Positions 42,037-51,512 are shown, numbered from the stretch's first letter. The stretch: 64,000 bases of DNA from Opitutia bacterium Tous-C4FEB (GCA_002304445.1 NEVA01000007.1:88525-152524); one strand, 5' to 3'. Made by a program: numbers and translations. The notes: generated by a model from the sequence alone, not told the origin.

Positions 42037-42164
42037 AGTGAGATTCTCAGAGGTAATTTCGATAAATGAATCGGGCAACCTACGAAGCACCCCAATACGG
42101 TCAATGCCGGATTCCGCCATGTTGAGCGCTTGCACGACAGGGCCTCGAATCATTTGTATAGGAT

Positions 42165-42812
42165 ATGCTTTGCCTCTCAATCTTGCTCCGGGATCACGCG
42201 CCCCTGCTGCTAATCGATGCCGCTTCTTGCAAGGTTCAAGTGGGGGTTTTGGCCGCCGACGGCGTTTCCCATTGGGCCACTCAGGAGGCCGAAGCGGGGG
42301 TCGCCATCTTTCGCTGCATTGAGAAACTCGGGGTCGATTTAGGCCGCATTCGTGGCTTTGTGTTTTGCGAAGGACCCGGTTCGACGCTGGGCATCCGAAC
42401 TTCCGCGATGGCCATCCGCACTTGGCAGACTCTGGCGCCGCGCCCCGCCTTTGCCTACGGCAGTCTGGCGTTGTTGGCTCACGCGATCGGCCGGTTGGAC
42501 GTCACCATTATCGCCGATGCGCGCCGCAGTTCTTGGCACGCCCAAAAACTAGGTCACCCCCTTCGTCGGTTGATTGCCGAAGAATTGAACGGCCCGCTGG
42601 TAACGCCGAGGCACTTCCGCACGTGGTCGCCCGAACCCACAGGCACGACCGTTCACGACTACGCCGTGGAACACCTGATCGAAACAACCAAGGAGATGCC
42701 ACTCTTCCGCCCAACCGAATCGCCCGACGCCTTTCTTCATCACGATCCAGGCTTCGTGACGTGGTCTCCAACCATTCACCGGGCGCCGGTGAATAGCACC
42801 CAAGAAGGTTAA
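42165..42812 (+). CDS. tsaB: tRNA threonylcarbamoyladenosine biosynthesis protein TsaB
   Basis: The 215-residue ASKHA-fold protein has LLIDAASCKVQVGVL and the TsaB motif CEGPGSTLGIRTSAMAIRTW. TsaB scaffolds TsaD and TsaE for t6A37 modification of ANN-decoding tRNAs. The C-terminal half is less conserved. The gene diverges from tig across ~130 nt. The sequence is divergent enough that TsaB is assigned mainly on the GPGSxxGIR motif and length. Confidence 0.78.
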   Translation: MLCLSILLRDHAPLLLIDAASCKVQVGVLAADGVSHWATQEAEAGVAIFRCIEKLGVDLGRIRGFVFCEGPGSTLGIRTSAMAIRTWQTLAPRPAFAYGSLALLAHAIGRLDVTIIADARRSSWHAQKLGHPLRRLIAEELNGPLVTPRHFRTWSPEPTGTTVHDYAVEHLIETTKEMPLFRPTESPDAFLHHDPGFVTWSPTIHRAPVNSTQEG

Positions 42813-43092
42813 AGCCGCTTGGGTAATGCGAAGCGGCAGGGGCGAAGAGTTTGCGCTTTCCCGTGAATTCTTAGGTCAGTCTACCACCAGAAGAAACTTA
42901 CAATTATCATCGGCCAACGGTTGATTATATAGAGAAATTGCAAATCGGCCACCCAGACGGTGTGGCAGTCGAGTGGCCCCAAATCGCGCCCGTTTCCGAG
43001 CCATTGACTTAGGACGCGACCTTCATGGGTGCATGCTCGCCCTGAACTACTGGCACCGGCGGCGATCCTTTCGCCCGAAGCCCCAAAGGTTA

Positions 43093-44013
43093 TTAGGAAA
43101 TAGTGGTGGCCGGAAAGTCGGCCCCGGCGTCGACCACCGAAAGGGCCCGATGCGGGGGAACTTGAGTCCGGAACCACGTCCGTTGCTTCCTGACCAAGCC
43201 TTTCGTGTTCTTGACGATCTCATCAACCAAGTCGCTTTCCGCGATCCGTCCATCGAAGAACGCCAAAACTTCCCGATAGCCGATGGCGCGAGCAGCGCTG
43301 GGATTTTGCTCAAGACCGGCGGCTCTTAGACGACGCACCTCGTCGACCAGCCCGGCCCAGATCATCCCCCTTACCCGGGCCTCAATTCGTAGGGCCAGCT
43401 CGTCGGCCGGGCGGGTAAGTTCCAGCAATTCGACGTGCCAGTCGGCAAACGCGCCCGGCTTCGCCGAGAACTCCGCCTTCAATTGCTTCAGGGTTCGCCC
43501 TGTCGCCAAACACCGCTCCAACGCCCGCGTTACCCGGCGCGGATTATCGACATCCAGTGAACCCAAATCATCCGCATTCAGTGCGCGCAACTCGCCCACC
43601 AGCGCCGCAAGCCCAAGCTTTGCCCTGCGGGCTTCTACCTCCGCGCGCAGTTCTGCCGGCACCGTCACATCGTCGGCCACCGGGGCCAAAAACGATTTCA
43701 GGTAAAATCCGCTTCCACCCGTCACCAACACCGCCCGACCCCGCGCCTCGATCTGCTTCACCGCCTCCCGCGCCAATCCAATGTAGCGGGCCACATCCAT
43801 CTTCTCGGTCACCCCGCAAATATCGATCAGGTGATGCGGCACCCGGGCCAACTCGTCGACGCTGGGTTTTGCCGTGCCGATGTCCATGCCCTGATAAAAC
43901 AAAAGCGAGTCGCATGAAACGATCTCCGCCCCGTGGGACTCCGCCCAGCGCAGCGCCCACTCCGTCTTACCTACCGCCGTGCAGCCGGTGAGAACGTGAA
44001 TCGTAGATTTCAT
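43093..44013 (-). CDS. miaA: tRNA dimethylallyltransferase MiaA
   Basis: The 306-residue product has a P-loop GCTAVGKTEWA, the substrate signature SCDSLLFYQGMDIGTAKP, DICGVTEKMDVARYI, LVTGGSGFYLKSFL and the C-terminal ARAIGYREVLAFFDG. It adds the dimethylallyl group to A37 of UNN-decoding tRNAs. The usual QVYR reads LLFYQ at the substrate site. It stands alone; about 280 non-coding nt separate it from the convergent tsaB. Confidence 0.95.
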   Translation of the reverse strand: MKSTIHVLTGCTAVGKTEWALRWAESHGAEIVSCDSLLFYQGMDIGTAKPSVDELARVPHHLIDICGVTEKMDVARYIGLAREAVKQIEARGRAVLVTGGSGFYLKSFLAPVADDVTVPAELRAEVEARRAKLGLAALVGELRALNADDLGSLDVDNPRRVTRALERCLATGRTLKQLKAEFSAKPGAFADWHVELLELTRPADELALRIEARVRGMIWAGLVDEVRRLRAAGLEQNPSAARAIGYREVLAFFDGRIAESDLVDEIVKNTKGLVRKQRTWFRTQVPPHRALSVVDAGADFPATTIS

Positions 44014-44504
44014 GCCGTGAGCTTAATACTCTTTCCGGTTCCGGGCGAGCCGAAGGATCAGTCCTCGCGAGCCCGCTCGGGCCGTTACCGTTCGCTGCTT
44101 CCTCCCCCCTCCGGCCAGTTCGGCGCGAGTCATCACCCGATTGCATCCGCCGCGCTTGGCAGCATAGATCGACGGTCGGACACGCCGATCAACCGCTCGA
44201 GCCACGACCCATCTTCGGGCAACGCCGCCAATCCGGCGCCGATCGTCAGCCTCAAAGACACGCCGCTCTCGATCATCACCGGGCTGGCCGCCACAGCTGA
44301 GCGTCTTCATCGGTCGAAGCCCTCTTGAGTTCTTAGAGCTTTCCATGCAATTTCGTAAAATCCGTCTGCGTGAGCCGAAACTGCAACCGGTCATCGTCGA
44401 TCATCAGGATCTTCCTCATAGACCGCCAGCGCACCGATTCCGAACCCGCAGGGCAAATTCAAATCCCGTTACCCCCTTTTTTTACCCCGTTGGGACTCCG
44501 GAGC
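44014..44504. other. Intergenic region between miaA and trpA
   Basis: This 491-nt gap has no credible gene: short frames on both strands are Arg/Ser/Pro-rich without motifs. The part next to 44013 should hold the miaA promoter. No tRNA-like cloverleaf or terminator was seen. Confidence 0.5.
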
Positions 44505-45305
44505 TTAGCGACGAGTCCCGGCCACCAAATCGAGCGCCTTTTCCTCCATCACGGCCGCGATCCGCGCGGGTGTCGCTAAGTTATCCTTGATCACATTCAC
44601 CAAGGCGCTGCCCACGACCACCCCGTCGGCAAGCGCCGCCACTTGGGCCACTTGGGCGCGGCTGCCGATCCCGAAACCCACGGCGATCGGCAAGCGTGTA
44701 TGGATCCGAATGCGGGCCACCGCCTCTGCAATGCCGCCGGCCACATCCGAACGTACCCCGGTCACGCCTTCGCGTGACACATAGTAAATAAAACCGGTCG
44801 TTGCCGCCGTGATTTTTTCGATTCGCGCCGCCGGGGTCGTAGGAGCCACGATGCACACCGTATCCACTCCGTGTTGGGCTGCAGCCGCAGCGAATTCCGC
44901 GCCCTCCTCGGGCGGCAAATCGAGCACCAACATGCCGTCAACCCCGGCCGCTTTCGCCGCCTTCACGTAGCCATCGATCCCATTTGAAAAAACTAGATTG
45001 TAATAGGTGTAGAACACAACCGGCACGTCGCTAAACTCACGGATGCGCCGCACAAACTCGAAGACTCTCGCCGCCGTCATGCCGCCTTCCAAGGCCCGCT
45101 GCGCCGCCAGTTGGTTCGTAAGTCCATCCGCCAACGGGTCCGAAAACGGCACCCCCAGCTCCAACACATCGATGCCGCTTTTGATCAACGCCCGGCAGGC
45201 CTCCAAGGAGGTGTCGAAACTCGGGTCTCCCGCGCACAAGTAAGCAACGAAAGCGGCGCGGTTTTGTTCACCGGCACGGGAGAAAGCATGGGCGATACGG
45301 GACAT
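44505..45305 (-). CDS. trpA: Tryptophan synthase alpha subunit
   Basis: The 266-residue (beta/alpha)8 protein has the catalytic glutamate and aspartate of TrpA (DVLELGVPFSDPLADG), YLCAGDPSF at the N-terminus, LPPEEGAEF, the IVAPTTPAARI loop and YYVSREGVTG with GFGIGSRAQV for the phosphate. It cleaves indole-3-glycerol phosphate. ATG 45305 (MSRIAHAF) fits family length better than the in-frame start at 45344. No trpB is in the window, so the trp genes are split in this genome. Confidence 0.95.
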   Translation of the reverse strand: MSRIAHAFSRAGEQNRAAFVAYLCAGDPSFDTSLEACRALIKSGIDVLELGVPFSDPLADGLTNQLAAQRALEGGMTAARVFEFVRRIREFSDVPVVFYTYYNLVFSNGIDGYVKAAKAAGVDGMLVLDLPPEEGAEFAAAAAQHGVDTVCIVAPTTPAARIEKITAATTGFIYYVSREGVTGVRSDVAGGIAEAVARIRIHTRLPIAVGFGIGSRAQVAQVAALADGVVVGSALVNVIKDNLATPARIAAVMEEKALDLVAGTRR

Positions 45306-45471
45306 ATTGCCTGCCATCGGCGCAAAAACCCTTTCGCGGGGCAAAGAGAATTTTTTGTCCCGGAAACTTAACCCGGCCTCGGGGTGTCGGACACGTTACA
45401 ATTCTCCGCCCAGTCCCGACCCGCTTGCGTGCAACAAATCGCTCCCTTTCCTTCGTTCTCCTCCGTTTCAA

Positions 45472-46473
45472 ATGCCTTCCATCCGCCCAAAACAAAAGTC
45501 GCCCTCTTCGACGAAGGTCCGCCGTCGGTCATCGCCGAAGCCTCAGCCGTCGCGGTCCTCATCACAGCGTGACCTGCTCTATCAGCGGATCCGGCATGAG
45601 ATCATCGACGACCTCGATGAAGAGGTGGAGATGGAGCGCGCCGACTGGGATCCCAAGTCCGCCCACACTGCCTCGTCCGCTGCCGGCACCACGGCCGAGC
45701 GTGCCCAGCGCGACTTTTATTTCAAGGAACTCTACCGCCTCCAGACGCAGCTTGTATCCCTGCAGGACTGGGTGGTTCAGACCGGGCACCGAATGGTCAT
45801 CGTCTGCGAGGGCCGGGATGCCGCCGGCAAGGGCGGCATCATCAAGCGGATCACCCAGCACCTGAATCCCCGGGTTTGCCGCGTGGCCGCCCTGCCTGCG
45901 CCCACCGACCGAGAGAAGACCCAATGGTATTTCCAACGCTACATCGCCCACTTGCCGGCGGCCGGCGAGATCGTGCTCTTTGACCGCAGTTGGTATAACC
46001 GGGCCGGCGTCGAGCGGGTGATGGGCTTTTGCAGCGATCACGAATACGAGGAGTTCTTCCGCACGGTGCCCGAATTCGAAAAAATGCTGATCCGTTCCGG
46101 CATCCAAGTGGTAAAATATTGGTTCTCCATTTCGGACGAGGAACAGGAGTTTCGCTTCCGCGCCCGGATCAACGATCCCCTCAAACAGTGGAAACTCAGC
46201 CCCATGGATCTTGAATCGCGCAAGCGTTGGGAACTCTACACCAAGGCCAAAGAAATCATGCTCCGGCGCACCCACATTCCTGAGGCGCCATGGTGGGTCG
46301 TCCCCGCCGTGGACAAGAAGAAGGCGCGCCTCAATTGCATCCGGCATCTGCTCTCCCAAGTAAACTACCGGGAGATCAAGCGACCCCGGATCGTCCTACC
46401 AAAACGCGTTCACTCCCCCGACTACCTCCGGGCGCCGGTGCCTGAGGAAATTTTCATCCCCCAGTTCTATTGA
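45472..46473 (+). CDS. ppk2: Polyphosphate kinase 2
   Basis: The 333-residue product has the PPK2 Walker A motif EGRDAAGKGGIIKR, Walker B FDRSWYNRAGVERVMGF and the lid region FRARINDPLKQWKLSPMD. PPK2 enzymes phosphorylate GDP/ADP or AMP with polyphosphate. The N-terminal ~50 residues before LLYQRIRHEI are Lys/Arg/Ser-rich and low complexity. The single domain and the IDDLDEEVEMER N-terminus resemble class I PPK2. ATG 45472 begins this basic leader; an upstream start at 45307 would extend over the trpA promoter. It is divergent from trpA. Confidence 0.92.
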   Translation: MPSIRPKQKSPSSTKVRRRSSPKPQPSRSSSQRDLLYQRIRHEIIDDLDEEVEMERADWDPKSAHTASSAAGTTAERAQRDFYFKELYRLQTQLVSLQDWVVQTGHRMVIVCEGRDAAGKGGIIKRITQHLNPRVCRVAALPAPTDREKTQWYFQRYIAHLPAAGEIVLFDRSWYNRAGVERVMGFCSDHEYEEFFRTVPEFEKMLIRSGIQVVKYWFSISDEEQEFRFRARINDPLKQWKLSPMDLESRKRWELYTKAKEIMLRRTHIPEAPWWVVPAVDKKKARLNCIRHLLSQVNYREIKRPRIVLPKRVHSPDYLRAPVPEEIFIPQFY

Positions 46474-46522
46474 GTGAAACGCCCCGTTGACCTCGCAGGT
46501 CAACCCGACCAACTCACCGGTC

Positions 46523-46804
46523 ATGGAACTCCCCGTCGTCGACCAAGACTTTCTCCGCGAACTCGTAAAGGTTTCCCGCCAAAAGCACCATCACGTGAAA
46601 TGGGTGGATCGCGACGGCACGGATCGCGTCACCACGGTGAGCCAAACCGAGGTGGTCCGCCTCAACGCGCTCGCCCAACGCCTCCGGATCGGCAAGACCG
46701 AACTCATGCGCCAAGCCGCCCATTTGCCCGTGGCCCGTAAAATCTCGGCCGTTTCTAGCCACACAAAAATTGACAGCGCCGGAATCAGTGCGACCAATCT
46801 TTGA
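46523..46804 (+). CDS. Small conserved-looking hypothetical protein
   Basis: The frame of 93 residues from ATG 46523 (MELPVVDQDFLREL) has no family I recognise. It has a basic central part (SRQKHHHVKWVDRDGTDRV) and a helix with MRQAAHLPVA. The GC-rich third positions look like coding use. It lies 49 nt after ppk2 on the same strand and could be part of its transcript. The start at 46487 is an alternative. Confidence 0.55.
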   Translation: MELPVVDQDFLRELVKVSRQKHHHVKWVDRDGTDRVTTVSQTEVVRLNALAQRLRIGKTELMRQAAHLPVARKISAVSSHTKIDSAGISATNL

Positions 46805-46859
46805 GATGGGTGCCGCGTTTGGCATCCGTGCAAACATCAACGTCTCCGCTTCATCCCAA

Positions 46860-47228
46860 ATGAAAAAAGTCCTGCTCGCCCTCGTCACCGCCGGCCTCCT
46901 TGCGCTCGGCACCGTCAACGCCTCGGCTCAAACTGCGCCGAAGTCGGTCATCCACGTCGTCACTGTTTCATGGAAAGAGGACGCGAAGCCTGAACAGATC
47001 AAAGCCGCCCTCGAGGGTGTCACGGCCATGCCGGCAAAGTTCAAGGGCATGACCCGCACCTGGGTGAAGGCCATCAAGGTTCAAGGTACCGCTACCCATG
47101 CGATCGTCATGGAATTTGCCGACGAAGCCGCGCTTAAGGCTTACTCCGGCAGCGACGCCCAAAAAGAGTGGTACAAAGTCTACCTGCCTATCCGCGCCAA
47201 GAGCACGACCTTCGACATCACCAACTGA
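46860..47228 (+). CDS. Secreted Dabb (stress-responsive alpha/beta-barrel) domain protein
   Basis: The 122-residue product has a signal peptide (MKKVLLALVTAGLLALGTVN, cut after ASA) followed by a single Dabb domain: SVIHVVTVSWKEDAKPEQIK, AMPAKFKGMTRTWVKA, HAIVMEFADEAALKAYSGSD. Dabb proteins form small ferredoxin-like dimers of mostly unknown function; export to the periplasm is unusual for bacterial members and common in planctomycetes and verrucomicrobia. It ends just before a strong intrinsic terminator. Confidence 0.85.
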   Translation: MKKVLLALVTAGLLALGTVNASAQTAPKSVIHVVTVSWKEDAKPEQIKAALEGVTAMPAKFKGMTRTWVKAIKVQGTATHAIVMEFADEAALKAYSGSDAQKEWYKVYLPIRAKSTTFDITN

Positions 47229-47254
47229 GCCGACTGGCTTACGTCAGTTTTATC

Positions 47255-47284
47255 AGGAGCCGCCCCGCAGGCGGCTCCTTTTTT
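47255..47284 (+). terminator. Rho-independent terminator after the Dabb gene
   Basis: GGAGCCGCC (47256-47264) pairs with GGCGGCTCC (47270-47278) around a 5-nt loop and is followed by TTTTTT. It lies 27 nt after the stop codon. Confidence 0.92.
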
Positions 47285-47302
47285 GCGCCCCGATTCCGGG
47301 AC

Positions 47303-47968
47303 TCAAAGCCCCGTCTCCAGCAGTGCAACCACGGCGGCGTTCTTGTACTCCTTCGCCAAATCCAGAGCCGTCACACCGGGCTTTGATCGCACCTTTGGGT
47401 CCGTGCCGCGCTCGAGCAAGAGCTTCACCATCTCCACGCCGCCACCCGCCGCCGCCTCATGCAACGGGGTGCCACCCAGCTCGCTCAACGCATTGGGCGG
47501 TGCGCCCCGATCCAAAAGAATCCTCGCCAACTCCACCTGATTCTTCGCTGCGGCGTGGTGCAAGGGCGTCCAGCCAATCCGGTCACGGCGCACCAGCTCA
47601 GCTTTACGGTCAATCAGTGCGACCAGCACCGCCCGGTCGTTACGTTCCACCGCGAGATGCAACGGCGTGCGCGCCGCGTTATCGGGCGCGTTAACATCCG
47701 CCCCGCGCTCGATCAGGAAAAGGGCGATCGCCGTCTTGCGCCGCAAAATCGCCTGATGCAGCGGAGCGAGCTTCGTGCCCCCTTCCCCTTGGAGAATCTT
47801 GGGGTTGCTCTCGATAAACTTCTTCACGTCCTCCACGCCGCCCTTGGCGATCGCTTCATCAATGGTCACGTAGCTCGCAGTCGCCGCCGGCGCGGCCGCG
47901 CTCAACCCGACTGCCCCGCACCCCATCAGGGCCGCTCCCAACAAAACTAGCCAGGCTTTGGCGCTCAT
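47303..47968 (-). CDS. Exported ankyrin-repeat protein
   Basis: The 221-residue product starts with a hydrophobic signal (LVLLGAALMGCGAVGLSAAA); LMGC could be a weak lipobox, so a lipoprotein is possible. Four to five ankyrin repeats follow (TPLHLAVERND, TPLHHAAAKNQ, TPLHEAAAGGG, TALDLAKEYKN), a protein-binding solenoid. ATG 47968 overlaps the stop of the upstream DUF1080 gene by 4 nt, so the two are cotranslated; the frame continues upstream antisense of nothing recognisable. The partner is unknown. Confidence 0.88.
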   Translation of the reverse strand: MSAKAWLVLLGAALMGCGAVGLSAAAPAATASYVTIDEAIAKGGVEDVKKFIESNPKILQGEGGTKLAPLHQAILRRKTAIALFLIERGADVNAPDNAARTPLHLAVERNDRAVLVALIDRKAELVRRDRIGWTPLHHAAAKNQVELARILLDRGAPPNALSELGGTPLHEAAAGGGVEMVKLLLERGTDPKVRSKPGVTALDLAKEYKNAAVVALLETGL

Positions 47969-48972
47969 TTGACGACGGGCCTCAGCACCACCTTGCGATA
48001 CGAAACCGAGCCATGGTCTCCCTGTAGAAAAATCGGTCCAGGACGAAACTCGTCCGACCACAGCGCCCCGCCGGTGCAGCCTTTGATCGGTTGATTGGCG
48101 ATGATCGTCGTACCGTTGAGCACCACCGTGAGATGACGATCGACTAACGTGATATCCAAGGTCTGCCACTGCGACGCCGGCTTCTCCGCGGCCACGCTTG
48201 GCGTGATCCGACTGTAGAGGGCGCCCATGTGGTGCGAATCGAGCGCCTTCCCGAAAGAATCGAAGACCTGGATCTCGTAGATTCCGCGCAGGTAAATGCC
48301 GCTGTTGTTCTTTTCCGGTACGTTGACTTCGAGCGTGAGATTAAAGTCCTCGAATTCGCGCTCCGTGCGCAAATTTCCAAATCGACGCACCGGTTGTCCC
48401 TCCACTTTTGGCGCCGGCCGATTGACCAACTCCCCATTCACCGCCGACCAGCCGTTCTCAGATTTCGCCTCGATCAGCCGCCATCCCGTGAGATCACGGC
48501 CATTGAACAACTCGACCGGCGCTCCGTATTTCACCTTCGCCAAATCGGGCGCCGGCGGCAGCGCCGGGATTCGCTTTCCGGTGAACTCCTCGCGCTCGAT
48601 CTTGGTCCCCGCCGCATTGAACGCCGTTCGCGTCAGCTTGAGCACGTCGCCCTCCAACCGGCCTGAAATCGTTTCCGTCGACTGCTGCGTGCGCACCACT
48701 TTTCCGGCCGGATCTTTGCGCGGCACCTCCCGCACGCGGGTCACCGTCAACGCTCCGTCCACGATCGCGACGCTCGACAGCGGCACGACGCTGCCGCCAC
48801 CCCAAAGGATCGAACCGTCAAACCATCCGGCGTCACGCCGGACTTCCAACCAACCGGCCCGGTCGCCGGGCAACGAAAGCGCCCAACGGCCAAGCAAAGG
48901 ATCGACGGGCGCCGCCGCCCGCAGTCCGATGACGGACAGGGCGATCAGCATCAACCCGCGCAATAAGTTCAT
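47965..48972 (-). CDS. Secreted DUF1080 (3-keto-disaccharide hydrolase-type) protein
   Basis: The 335-residue product has a signal peptide (GLMLIALSVIGLRAAA), an N-terminal domain of unknown kind, then a DUF1080 lectin-like beta-sandwich from about residue 165: VELFNGRDLTGWRL, GWSAVNGELVNRP, FEDFNLTLEVNVPEKNNSGI, YEIQVFDSFG, and PIFLQGDHGSVSYRKV. This domain occurs in secreted carbohydrate-active proteins typical of Verrucomicrobiota and Planctomycetota. ATG 48972 gives the best signal peptide; ATG 48999 is possible. It is probably in an operon with the ankyrin gene. Confidence 0.9.
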   Translation of the reverse strand: MNLLRGLMLIALSVIGLRAAAPVDPLLGRWALSLPGDRAGWLEVRRDAGWFDGSILWGGGSVVPLSSVAIVDGALTVTRVREVPRKDPAGKVVRTQQSTETISGRLEGDVLKLTRTAFNAAGTKIEREEFTGKRIPALPPAPDLAKVKYGAPVELFNGRDLTGWRLIEAKSENGWSAVNGELVNRPAPKVEGQPVRRFGNLRTEREFEDFNLTLEVNVPEKNNSGIYLRGIYEIQVFDSFGKALDSHHMGALYSRITPSVAAEKPASQWQTLDITLVDRHLTVVLNGTTIIANQPIKGCTGGALWSDEFRPGPIFLQGDHGSVSYRKVVLRPVVK

Positions 48973-49050
48973 TCCGGGAAACGTAGGGGATTTTTGCATA
49001 GTGGAGAGCCCAACATTCGAATCCCGCCCCGCCAAAATACCAGCTCGTTT

Positions 49051-50130
49051 TCAGCGCACCACCGCCAAAAGCCGGGGCACCTCGAGGGCGAAATCCAACC
49101 GATTTGCCTTCGGATCGCAGGCCAACGGCCCGGTGCCAACGGCCACCACCGCCCGATATTCGAGTCCCCGCAGCGCGGCGAGTTGCCAAAAGCAGTCGTT
49201 CACATGACTCCGGTTGAACCCTTCAACAACCCGGGTGCCCGGCGCGCAAAAGGCCAGATTGGCCAAACCTGCGCCGTGCGGGGCCACGATCACCTTCGCC
49301 CGCCGAAAGCAGGCCACCTGCTCCGCCCAACTCAACTCCTCCAAACGCACCGCCTCGAACCCCAGCGGCGCTAAGGCAGCCACCACCTCGGCTTCGTTGC
49401 TAATTCGGCGCCGCCGCGCTCCGGCCCTCGAAATAAAAAGCCTTTCCCCCTTGAGCCGCGGCTCTGCGGCCGGCAGCCGAGCGGCGAATTCAAACACCAA
49501 CTCGAGTTGCCGTCGCGTCGCCCTCCCGGTCCACCCCGGCAACAGCGGCACCAGCAATTGTTCGCACTGTCGATAGGCCCTTCGCTTCGGCTCCAACATC
49601 GCGCCCGTCCAGCCCAAAAGTTTCAAGGCGGTCCGACTGCATTCCAACTCCGCATGGGCGAGCAACGTGGACCCCCGGGCCTCCGTCGGCAACGAAAGCA
49701 ACCGCGGCAACTCGTCGAGCAACCAGTGGCAATACCCTTCGCCCAAAGCGCTCGCCACGACCGTCGTCACTCCGGGCACCCACTCAGGCGCCCGCATTTT
49801 CGCATCTCCGACCAACCAGTGCCCCTCCTCCGCACGCCCAAAATCCAACGACACATCCCGCACCACGTTTTGCCCGTCCGGCGTCAGCACGATTCCGTCG
49901 CCAAACACCCTTCCACGATCAAGTCGCGCCACCCCTGCTTGCAACCCGGCCGTCGGCCGATCTCGCCGTTGCCATAACTCCCGCACGTCAGCGTCCACGC
50001 CGTCCGGCACACCGATGACGCTCTCCACCACCGGCGCACGACTCAACCACGTCCCGTCAAAGCGGGCGACAGCCGTCGCGAGCGTTTCGCACGCGATCGG
50101 AGGCGGCACGTAGTCTGCGCGGGAATCCAT
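49051..50130 (-). CDS. GT61-like glycosyltransferase (DUF563)
   Basis: The 359-residue product has the GT61/DUF563 pattern: YCHWLLDELPRLLSL, a middle LFISRAGARRRRISNE, and the C-terminal FRRAKVIVAPHGAGLANLAF. These are inverting-type cytoplasmic glycosyltransferases for surface polysaccharides or proteins. ATG 50130 is chosen; TTG 50133 is the only upstream alternative. It stands alone, 78 nt before the DUF1080 gene on the same strand. The acceptor is unknown. Confidence 0.82.
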   Translation of the reverse strand: MDSRADYVPPPIACETLATAVARFDGTWLSRAPVVESVIGVPDGVDADVRELWQRRDRPTAGLQAGVARLDRGRVFGDGIVLTPDGQNVVRDVSLDFGRAEEGHWLVGDAKMRAPEWVPGVTTVVASALGEGYCHWLLDELPRLLSLPTEARGSTLLAHAELECSRTALKLLGWTGAMLEPKRRAYRQCEQLLVPLLPGWTGRATRRQLELVFEFAARLPAAEPRLKGERLFISRAGARRRRISNEAEVVAALAPLGFEAVRLEELSWAEQVACFRRAKVIVAPHGAGLANLAFCAPGTRVVEGFNRSHVNDCFWQLAALRGLEYRAVVAVGTGPLACDPKANRLDFALEVPRLLAVVR

Positions 50131-50256
50131 CAAACCGTCTCACGCTTCTGTTTTTGCGCGGGGCGACAACGGCCAAAATGGGCCGTCACCCCAAAAGTTC
50201 CCGACCACATTTGTCTCTGCAAGCCGGGTCCCCTTCGATTGAGTCACACTTTGCCC

Positions 50257-50625
50257 ATGAAAAAGACCTTTCTGTTTACTGCATCCGGCCACGCGCCGGC
50301 CCGAATTATCGAATCCATCAAGCACGACGTGCGCAAATACGTGAAACGCGAACGCTCCAAGCCCGTGCCCGCCGACGGCGATTATTGGGACTTCGCCTGC
50401 AAAATCGGCCCAGATTCCGCCGCCGCTGAAAGCAAGCACCTCAAGGATCTCAACGCCGCCATCGACGCCGTCGCGCTCACCAGTGCGCCCTCGGTTTACA
50501 TCGAAATCGCGGCCATCGCCGCCAAGCACGTTCGCTACCCGGCCGCAGCCGACGCGACTCAGGCCGCGCCCTTGGCCACCGGCCTTGACGGATCCGCCAC
50601 CCACTCGCTCCAGGACCCGGCGTAG
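50257..50625 (+). CDS. DUF6172-like conserved small protein
   Basis: The 122-residue product starts MKKTFLFTASGHAPARIIES and has the basic motif KHDVRKYVKRERSK with DYWDFACKIGPD, a pattern I recall from the uncharacterised DUF6172 family (medium certainty). Its function is unknown. The last ~22 codons overlap the 3' end of the convergent sulfurtransferase gene (67 nt), so the C-terminal tail may be poorly constrained. Confidence 0.72.
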   Translation: MKKTFLFTASGHAPARIIESIKHDVRKYVKRERSKPVPADGDYWDFACKIGPDSAAAESKHLKDLNAAIDAVALTSAPSVYIEIAAIAAKHVRYPAAADATQAAPLATGLDGSATHSLQDPA

Positions 50626-51407
50626 AGTTTCGAGCCGGCCAGGCCGGCATATTCCATCGCGAAAATGTTCGCGCACGCCGTGATGCCGGAGCCGCATTGG
50701 TGGCCCACCCGCTCTGGCGCCCGACCGACTACGAGCATCTCAAACTCACGCCGGATTTCCTCCGCCGGGCGAAAGGTCAGGTCAGCGTTCAGATTCGCCT
50801 TATAAAAGCGGTTCAGCGCACCCGGAATATGCCCGGCCACCGGGTCCATCGGTTCGACTTCACCCCGATAACGCTCACCGGCCCTCGCATCAATCAACGC
50901 ACAGGTCGCGTCCGCCAACTGCCGCTGCACGTCCTCCGCGCTCCACACCCAAGCATCGTTGGTTTCGAAGTGGCAGGGACGTTCCGCCCATGTTCCGGAA
51001 ACCGGCACCTCCGTGGTTGTAGGCCGGCCTTCGGCGATCCACTTCGGCCAGCCGCCATCAAGCAAAACCACCCGCGTAAAACCGATCCAGCGCGCCAACC
51101 ACCAGAGCCGCGCCGCGTAGAGCCCGCCCGCGTCATCGTAAGCGACAATCCTCGACTCTCGGGTCACGCCGTGCCGCGCAAAAAACTCCGCGACCGCCGC
51201 CGGTTCAGGCAAGGGATGCCGGCCATTTTTTCCCGTCTTTGCTCCGGACATCGCGGTTTCGACGGCCGCGAAATGCGCCCCCGGCACGTGGCCCTCGCGA
51301 TAGAGTCGCTCGCCTTTCGCGTGGTCCACGAGATCGTGCCGACAGTCGAAAATGACCCACGCCGGATCGTTGAGGTGCGAAGCGAGATCGGCGGTGCAGA
51401 GGAGCAT
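50559..51407 (-). CDS. Thiosulfate/3-mercaptopyruvate sulfurtransferase (two rhodanese domains)
   Basis: The 282-residue product has an N-terminal inactive rhodanese domain (VIFDCRHDL, GHVPGAHFAAVE) and a C-terminal active one (ALIDARAGERYRGE, GHIPGALN) with the catalytic cysteine C238 in CGSGITAC. The CGSGxT loop is typical of mercaptopyruvate-type enzymes. ATG 51407 begins the first domain; the frame extends to 51473 without support. It has a convergent 3' overlap with the DUF6172-like gene. Confidence 0.92.
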   Translation of the reverse strand: MLLCTADLASHLNDPAWVIFDCRHDLVDHAKGERLYREGHVPGAHFAAVETAMSGAKTGKNGRHPLPEPAAVAEFFARHGVTRESRIVAYDDAGGLYAARLWWLARWIGFTRVVLLDGGWPKWIAEGRPTTTEVPVSGTWAERPCHFETNDAWVWSAEDVQRQLADATCALIDARAGERYRGEVEPMDPVAGHIPGALNRFYKANLNADLTFRPAEEIRREFEMLVVGRAPERVGHQCGSGITACANIFAMEYAGLAGSKLYAGSWSEWVADPSRPVAKGAA

Positions 51408-51512
51408 GGTGGAGCGAAGTTGATTCGCACACCGCCCCGCGTGAACCCCAAAATCGCCCGCACTCCCGACCACTGGCCGGTTCCACCGCCGGACCGCCGC
51501 ACCACTAGCGCC

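Noticed and set aside
44345..44590. Plus-strand ORF between miaA and trpA
   Set aside because: It overlaps the trpA 3' end antisense, is rich in Arg/Pro/Ser and has no motif.
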